Shown here piece by piece: positions 1 through 3,759 of a stretch of 6,064 nt of DNA (the stretch's first letter is position 1; each line of letters opens with the position of its first letter). This stretch comes from Streptomyces roseochromogenus subsp. oscitans DS 12.976. Its GTDB lineage: Bacteria > Actinomycetota > Actinomycetes > Streptomycetales > Streptomycetaceae. Position numbers and translations under genes: made by a program. The stretch is from the NCBI RefSeq assembly GCF_000497445.1, contig NZ_CM002285.1:8414082-8420145 (forward strand). The letters are read 5' to 3'. The notes under the pieces were generated by a model, which saw only the letters and a program-made list of their open reading frames with translations, was not told where the DNA came from and ran no database searches.

Positions 1-741
1 CCCGCGGCCGCGCCTGTCGGCGGCGCGGAAGGCCCGGCGGACGCCGGTGTGGTGCGGGTGCGCCCGCGCCTGCCGGGTCCGTTCGAGCGGATGGACGCCT
101 TCGGGGCGCGTGCCGAGCCGCTCGGACAGGACTTCGAGGAGCGGGTGCCGACGGAGTCCGTACGGCGGACGCAGCCATCTGCCGTGCAGCACCGGCCGGT
201 TGAGACTGCGCCACGTCATGATGTGATGCCACTTCAGTCGGGTTCTCGACAACTGCCGTTGGCGCTGCTGGAGCAGACCGCACCGCAGCGCGGGGTGTTG
301 ATGCCCGCCGCCGTTCCGCAGCCTGCCACCGAACCGGCTGCGCGGCCCGCAGGACGCACTTCCTGGGAGGGCGAGCGCGATGATCCGACGCGGCGACCGC
401 CGGCCGTCGGGCGGCAGGCTCCCGAGCTGACGGTGCGCCATGAGTCCTCCGAGGCCGACCCGGAGGGCGCCGCACCCCCCGCCCTCGTACCCGCCCAGAG
501 CGCCCGGCCCGCGGCACGTCCGGCCGGGACCGCCGCCGTACGCCAGTCCGCCCGCGACAACGCGCGGCAGCGCCCGCAGGAGCGCACCGTGCACATCAGC
601 ATCGGCCGCCTGGAAGTCCGCGCCGCGGGCCGGCGCAACGACGCCGCCGCACGCCCGCGCGAGCGCGCACCGCAGCCAGGCCGGCAGTCGCCCGTCCTGA
701 GCCTGGAGAAGTACCTGTCCCGAGGGGAGGCCCAGCGATGA
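1..741 (+). CDS. Conserved eCIS-associated small disordered protein (3' part)
   Basis: The frame is open from base 1 to the TGA at 739-741 (246 codons), so the start is probably upstream of the window. A GTG at 49 is possible, but it lies only three codons before the VRPRLPGPFE motif (58-87), which in my recollection of actinobacterial eCIS proteins sits near but not at the N-terminus. The middle is Pro/Ala/Arg/Gln-rich with no visible fold, signal peptide or membrane segment. The C-terminus has two ordered-looking motifs: a beta-strand-like TVHISIGRLEVRA (586-624) and a final LSLEKYLSRG (697-726). This layout recurs next to DUF4255 genes in Streptomyces contractile-injection loci, as I remember them. 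The molecular function is unknown; a scaffold or adaptor for assembly is only a guess. The stop overlaps the next ATG (ATGA), so translation is probably coupled. Codons 172-252 are unusually rich in A/T third bases. Coding status is well supported, function is not. Confidence -1.
   Translation, partial: PAAAPVGGAEGPADAGVVRVRPRLPGPFERMDAFGARAEPLGQDFEERVPTESVRRTQPSAVQHRPVETAPRHDVMPLQSGSRQLPLALLEQTAPQRGVLMPAAVPQPATEPAARPAGRTSWEGERDDPTRRPPAVGRQAPELTVRHESSEADPEGAAPPALVPAQSARPAARPAGTAAVRQSARDNARQRPQERTVHISIGRLEVRAAGRRNDAAARPRERAPQPGRQSPVLSLEKYLSRGEAQR
722..730 (+). promoter_or_regulatory. Shine-Dalgarno for the DUF4255 gene
   Basis: The sequence GAGGGGAGG lies 7 nt before the ATG at 738, inside the end of the preceding gene. 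It fixes the start of the cap-protein gene and supports the ATGA overlap. Confidence -1.
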
Positions 742-1355
742 GCAATACGCTCGCCGTGGCCACGGTCACCGAGGCGCTGCGCCAGCAGATCGCGCAGTCA
801 CTGGCGCCCGACATCCCGTTCGCCGTCGACGTCGCCGCGCGCAAGCCGCCCACGGACCCGCCGGCCGAACCGACGATCACCGTCTTCCTGTATCAGGTGA
901 CGCCCAACCCCTCGCTGCGCAACATGGACGCGCCCACCCGCGCGGCCGACGGCACCGTGCTCACCCGGCCCTCCGCCGCCCTCGACCTGCACTACCTGAT
1001 CAGCTTCTACGGCGACGAGGCCGAGCTGGTCCCGCAGCGCCTGCTGGGCTGTGTGGTGCGCACCCTGCACGAGAACCCGGTGCTGTCCAAGGCGATGATC
1101 GAGGCCGCCGCCGAGCAGCCCTACCTCCAGGGCACCGATCTGGCCGACTCCCCGCAGCGGGTGCGCTTCACGCCCACCGCGCTGGACATCGACGACACGT
1201 CCAAGCTCTGGGGGATGCTCTACCAGAACAACACCCCGTACGCGCTCTCCCTCATCTACCAGGGCATCGCCGTGATGATCGACGGCCGTGCGACGCCGGT
1301 CGAGCCCAAGCCCGTCAAGACCCGTACCGTGCACGCCGTGCCCGAAGCCGGCTGA
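738..1355 (+). CDS. DUF4255 / Pvc16-family tail terminator (cap) protein of a contractile injection system
   Basis: This 205-residue protein matches the DUF4255 (Pvc16 N-terminal) family in length and pattern. In PVC, Afp and related particles this family is taken to cap the distal end of the inner tube and sheath and so set particle length; it is cytoplasmic. Visible signatures are an N-terminal helix (TVTEALRQQIAQSL), the FLYQVTPNPSLRN block at residues 50-62, the hydrophobic strand ALDLHYLISFYG at about 81-92, a helix with the RTLHENPVL element, and a late DDTSKLWGMLYQN block with Trp158. The last 20 or so residues (Pro/Lys/Val-rich) look like a flexible tail. The ATG at 738 is chosen because of a strong Shine-Dalgarno at 722-730. 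It overlaps the upstream gene by 4 bp and is followed after 20 bp by the AAA+ ATPase gene, the usual partnership in eCIS operons. The family assignment is confident; the exact role in this particle is inferred from homologues. Confidence -1.
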   Translation: MSNTLAVATVTEALRQQIAQSLAPDIPFAVDVAARKPPTDPPAEPTITVFLYQVTPNPSLRNMDAPTRAADGTVLTRPSAALDLHYLISFYGDEAELVPQRLLGCVVRTLHENPVLSKAMIEAAAEQPYLQGTDLADSPQRVRFTPTALDIDDTSKLWGMLYQNNTPYALSLIYQGIAVMIDGRATPVEPKPVKTRTVHAVPEAG

Positions 1356-1357
1356 GC

Positions 1358-1367
1358 GGGAGCGGAG
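1358..1367 (+). promoter_or_regulatory. Shine-Dalgarno for the AAA+ ATPase gene
   Basis: GGGAGCGGAG ends 8 nt before the ATG at 1376. It lies in the 20-bp gap (1356-1375), the only intergenic space in the window, which is too short for a terminator and a new promoter. Confidence -1.
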
Positions 1368-1375
1368 TCGCGACC

Positions 1376-3406
1376 ATGGGAGGGGAGAAGGCGAAGGTGC
1401 CGGGTGACGGCGAACTGCACCACAAGGCGCTGTCCGTGGCGGTGGAGGCGGTGCTGGCCCGCCTGGACGCGCATGCGTCCGGGCCTGACGGCAACGGCGC
1501 GTCCGCCGCCACTGCCCGGTCCGAGCCTGCCGCTTCCCCGGAGCCGGAGCCCGGCAGCGCCCTGGACACCCTCTCCTCCTGCTTCGGCCTGAGCCCCTTC
1601 GAGCGCGACGTCCTCGTCCTGGCCGCCGCCGCCGAGCTGGACTCCACCACCGCGAGCCGCTGCGCCGCGGCCTGCGGTGACCCGGCCCGGCCGTACCCGA
1701 CCTTCTCGCTGGCCCTGGCCTGCCTGGACGACGCGCACTGGAGCGCGCTCGCCCCGGTCGGCCCGCTGCGCCGCTGGCGGCTGCTCGAACTCGACGACCG
1801 CGAAGGGACGGTGGCCCTCACCGCCTCGCGCATCCGGGTCGACGAGCGGATCCTGCACTTCCTGGTCGGCGTCGACTATCTGGACATCCGCCTGCACGGA
1901 CTGCTGACCTGGATCGCCCCGTCGGCGCAGGCCCTGCCGGCCGCGCACGAGCGCACCGTGCGTGCGGTGTCCGCGGGTTGGGCCGCGGCCGAACTGGACG
2001 CACTGCCGCATGTCGAGCTGGTCGGAGCCGACCGGCAGACACGCTGGGAGATCGCCGCCGCGGCGGCCCGCGAGTCCGGTCTCACTCTGTACGCGGTGTC
2101 CGCCGAGGACCTGCCGACCGATCCGGGCGAGCGCGACCGGCTCGCCCGACTGTGGCAGCGGGAGGCGGTGCTGCTGCCCGCGGCCCTGCTGGTGGAGCTG
2201 AACGACGGTTCGTCGGTTTCGCTGGGTGAGGCGCCGTCCGGGCTTTCCGCCCGGGACACCTCGGCCGCCGTCGACGCCCTGACCGGCGGGCTCGCCGTGC
2301 CGGTGGTCCTCTCCGCCGACGACCCGCGTCCGGCGACCGCTCGCGCCCGCGCCGAGCGGGTGACCGTTCCGGCGCTCAGTGCGGAGGAGCAGCTGGACGT
2401 CTGGACGGACGCGTTGGGCGGTCTTCCGGAGGTCACCGAGTGGGGACTGCGCGGGCTGGTCGCCCAGTTCTCGCTGCCCGCGCATGTCATCCGCTCGGCG
2501 GCGACCTCGGTCCGGCGTTCCTCGGGCTCCGGCGACGCCGGCCGCGATGCGACCCAACTGGCCTGGCGGGCCGGTCTGGTGGAGGCCCGTATGGCCCTGG
2601 ACGAGCTCGGCCGCCGGGTCGAACCGCGGGCCGGCTGGAACGACCTGGTCGTCGCCGAGCGCCAGCGGGCGATACTCCGCGAGATCGTCGCCCATGTGCG
2701 TCGGCGGGCCACCGTCCATCAGGAGTGGGGTTTCGAGAGCGTGCTGCGCCGCGGACTCGGCGTCACCGCGCTCTTCGCGGGCGGTTCCGGAACCGGCAAG
2801 ACCCTGGCCGCCGAGGTCATGGCGGGGGAGCTGGGCGTCGACCTCTTCGTCATCGATCTCTCGCAGGTGGTCAGCAAGTACATCGGCGAGACGGAGAAGA
2901 ACCTCCGCCGGGTCTTCGACGCGGCCGAGCGCGGCGGCGCCCTGCTGCTCTTCGACGAGGCCGACTCGCTCTTCGGCAAGCGCAGCGAGGTCAAGGACAG
3001 CCACGACCGGTACGCCAACCTGGAGGTCAGCTACCTCCTGATGCGCATGGAGGCCTACCGCGGACTGGCCGTCCTCACCACCAACATGAAGAAGGCCCTG
3101 GACAACGCCTTCATGCGGCGGATCCGCTTCGTCGTCGACTTCCCCTTCCCGTCCGTGCCGGAGCGCGCCGAGATCTGGCGCCGCGTCATCCCGGACCGGA
3201 CGCCGACACGGGGGCTGGACCCCGAGCGCCTCGCTCAACTCACCGTCGCAGGTGGCTCGATCCGCAACATCGCGCTGGCCGGCGCCTTCCTCGCCGCCGA
3301 GGAGGGCAGCCCGGTGCGCATGCGGCACATGCTCGCCGCGGCGCGCACCGAGTACCTCAAGCTCGAACGCTCCCTGACGCCTTCGGAGGTGGACGGGTGG
3401 GTCTGA
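1376..3406 (+). CDS. Pvc15-type AAA+ ATPase of a contractile injection system
   Basis: A 676-residue ATPase whose C-terminal third is a classical AAA+ module. It has Walker A GGSGTGKT (469-476, Lys475), pore-loop-1-like SKYIGE with Tyr502, Walker B LLLFDEAD (523-530, Asp527/Glu528), sensor 1 TTN ending at Asn570, an arginine-finger region MRRIR (580-584), and sensor-2-like GGSIRN with Arg630. All catalytic residues appear present. The N-terminal part contains the block GLSPFERDVLVLAAAAELD (about 76-94) and a second ATPase-like region without a P-loop: VGADRQTR (216-223) in the Walker A position and LLVELND (271-277) in the Walker B position. Pvc15/Afp15-type ATPases are linked to particle assembly or cargo loading and act as cytoplasmic rings; the precise role here is inferred. 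It is not ClpV-like, having one active classical AAA domain. The gene follows the DUF4255 gene by 20 bp, and its last 10 bp overlap the next gene. Confidence -1.
   Translation: MGGEKAKVPGDGELHHKALSVAVEAVLARLDAHASGPDGNGASAATARSEPAASPEPEPGSALDTLSSCFGLSPFERDVLVLAAAAELDSTTASRCAAACGDPARPYPTFSLALACLDDAHWSALAPVGPLRRWRLLELDDREGTVALTASRIRVDERILHFLVGVDYLDIRLHGLLTWIAPSAQALPAAHERTVRAVSAGWAAAELDALPHVELVGADRQTRWEIAAAAARESGLTLYAVSAEDLPTDPGERDRLARLWQREAVLLPAALLVELNDGSSVSLGEAPSGLSARDTSAAVDALTGGLAVPVVLSADDPRPATARARAERVTVPALSAEEQLDVWTDALGGLPEVTEWGLRGLVAQFSLPAHVIRSAATSVRRSSGSGDAGRDATQLAWRAGLVEARMALDELGRRVEPRAGWNDLVVAERQRAILREIVAHVRRRATVHQEWGFESVLRRGLGVTALFAGGSGTGKTLAAEVMAGELGVDLFVIDLSQVVSKYIGETEKNLRRVFDAAERGGALLLFDEADSLFGKRSEVKDSHDRYANLEVSYLLMRMEAYRGLAVLTTNMKKALDNAFMRRIRFVVDFPFPSVPERAEIWRRVIPDRTPTRGLDPERLAQLTVAGGSIRNIALAGAFLAAEEGSPVRMRHMLAAARTEYLKLERSLTPSEVDGWV
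3385..3389 (+). promoter_or_regulatory. Shine-Dalgarno deciding the GTG start at 3397
   Basis: GGAGG lies 7 nt upstream of the GTG at 3397, within the 3' end of the ATPase gene. It favours this GTG over the in-frame GTGs at 3412 and 3421 and the ATG at 3457, none of which has so good a site. Confidence -1.
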
Positions 3407-3759
3407 ACGACGTGCACGGCGTGACCGACGTGGCCGTGGACAGACGCCGGGTGCCCATGGGAGCCGCGCCGACCGCGATCCGTATCGACATCGGGGAACT
3501 CGCCTTCGACGGGTTCGACTTGAGCCCGCGCGACGCCGACCGCGTCCGCGAGTCGTTTCACGGCGAGCTGGACCGGCTGGTACGCGAGCACGGGGTGCCG
3601 GCCGCCCTGCTTGCCGACGACGACAGCGCATGCGACTTCCTCTCCGGGCTGCCCGAGCTGCCTGTCACGGGCAACCCGCGCCGCCTGGGCGAGGCCCTCG
3701 CCCGCGCGGTGCACGCCGGCCTGTCCGGTGCCGCGGACCGCCGCGGGGGGCGCCGATGA
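3397..3759 (+). CDS. Small uncharacterised eCIS-operon protein
   Basis: A 120-residue protein starting at GTG 3397, a start chosen for the GGAGG 7 nt upstream. It overlaps the ATPase gene by 10 bp and the DUF4157 gene by 4 bp (ATGA), so it is translationally locked between them. After about 20 variable residues comes a strand-like segment AIRIDIGELAFDGF (residues 25-38), then an amphipathic helix (SPRDADRVRESFHGELDRLV), an Asp-rich turn, and a second helix near the C-terminus (NPRRLGEALARAVHAGL); it ends in a basic tail. There are no Cys residues beyond one, no signal peptide and no membrane segment. I do not recognise a named family, although small proteins with a similar strand-helix plan sit at this position in eCIS loci as I recall them. 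An adaptor linking the ATPase and the DUF4157 protein is a guess from position alone. It is clearly coding by base composition and context. Confidence -1.
   Translation: MGLNDVHGVTDVAVDRRRVPMGAAPTAIRIDIGELAFDGFDLSPRDADRVRESFHGELDRLVREHGVPAALLADDDSACDFLSGLPELPVTGNPRRLGEALARAVHAGLSGAADRRGGRR

Noticed and set aside
234..880. Several open frames overlapping the first two genes on both strands
   Set aside because: Their compositions are those of out-of-frame high-GC sequence. The chosen frames have conserved motifs and a clear Shine-Dalgarno.
1356..1375. Internal promoter or terminator between the cap gene and the ATPase gene
   Set aside because: The gap is only 20 bp and mostly occupied by the Shine-Dalgarno; no hairpin with a T-run is visible.
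2440..3396. Upstream extension of the small gene's frame, reaching back through the ATPase gene
   Set aside because: This stretch is Arg/Pro/Gly-rich shadow sequence overlapping the ATPase core. The real start is the GTG at 3397 with GGAGG 7 nt upstream.
1376..3406. ClpV-like type VI secretion ATPase as an alternative
   Set aside because: ClpV has two active Clp-type AAA domains and is longer. This protein has one intact classical AAA module at its C-terminus and sits with DUF4255 and DUF4157 genes.
1256..3631. Minus-strand open frame of 791 residues
   Set aside because: It is antisense to the AAA+ ATPase, whose Walker A, Walker B and sensor motifs prove the plus strand is coding. The reverse translation has no recognisable domain.
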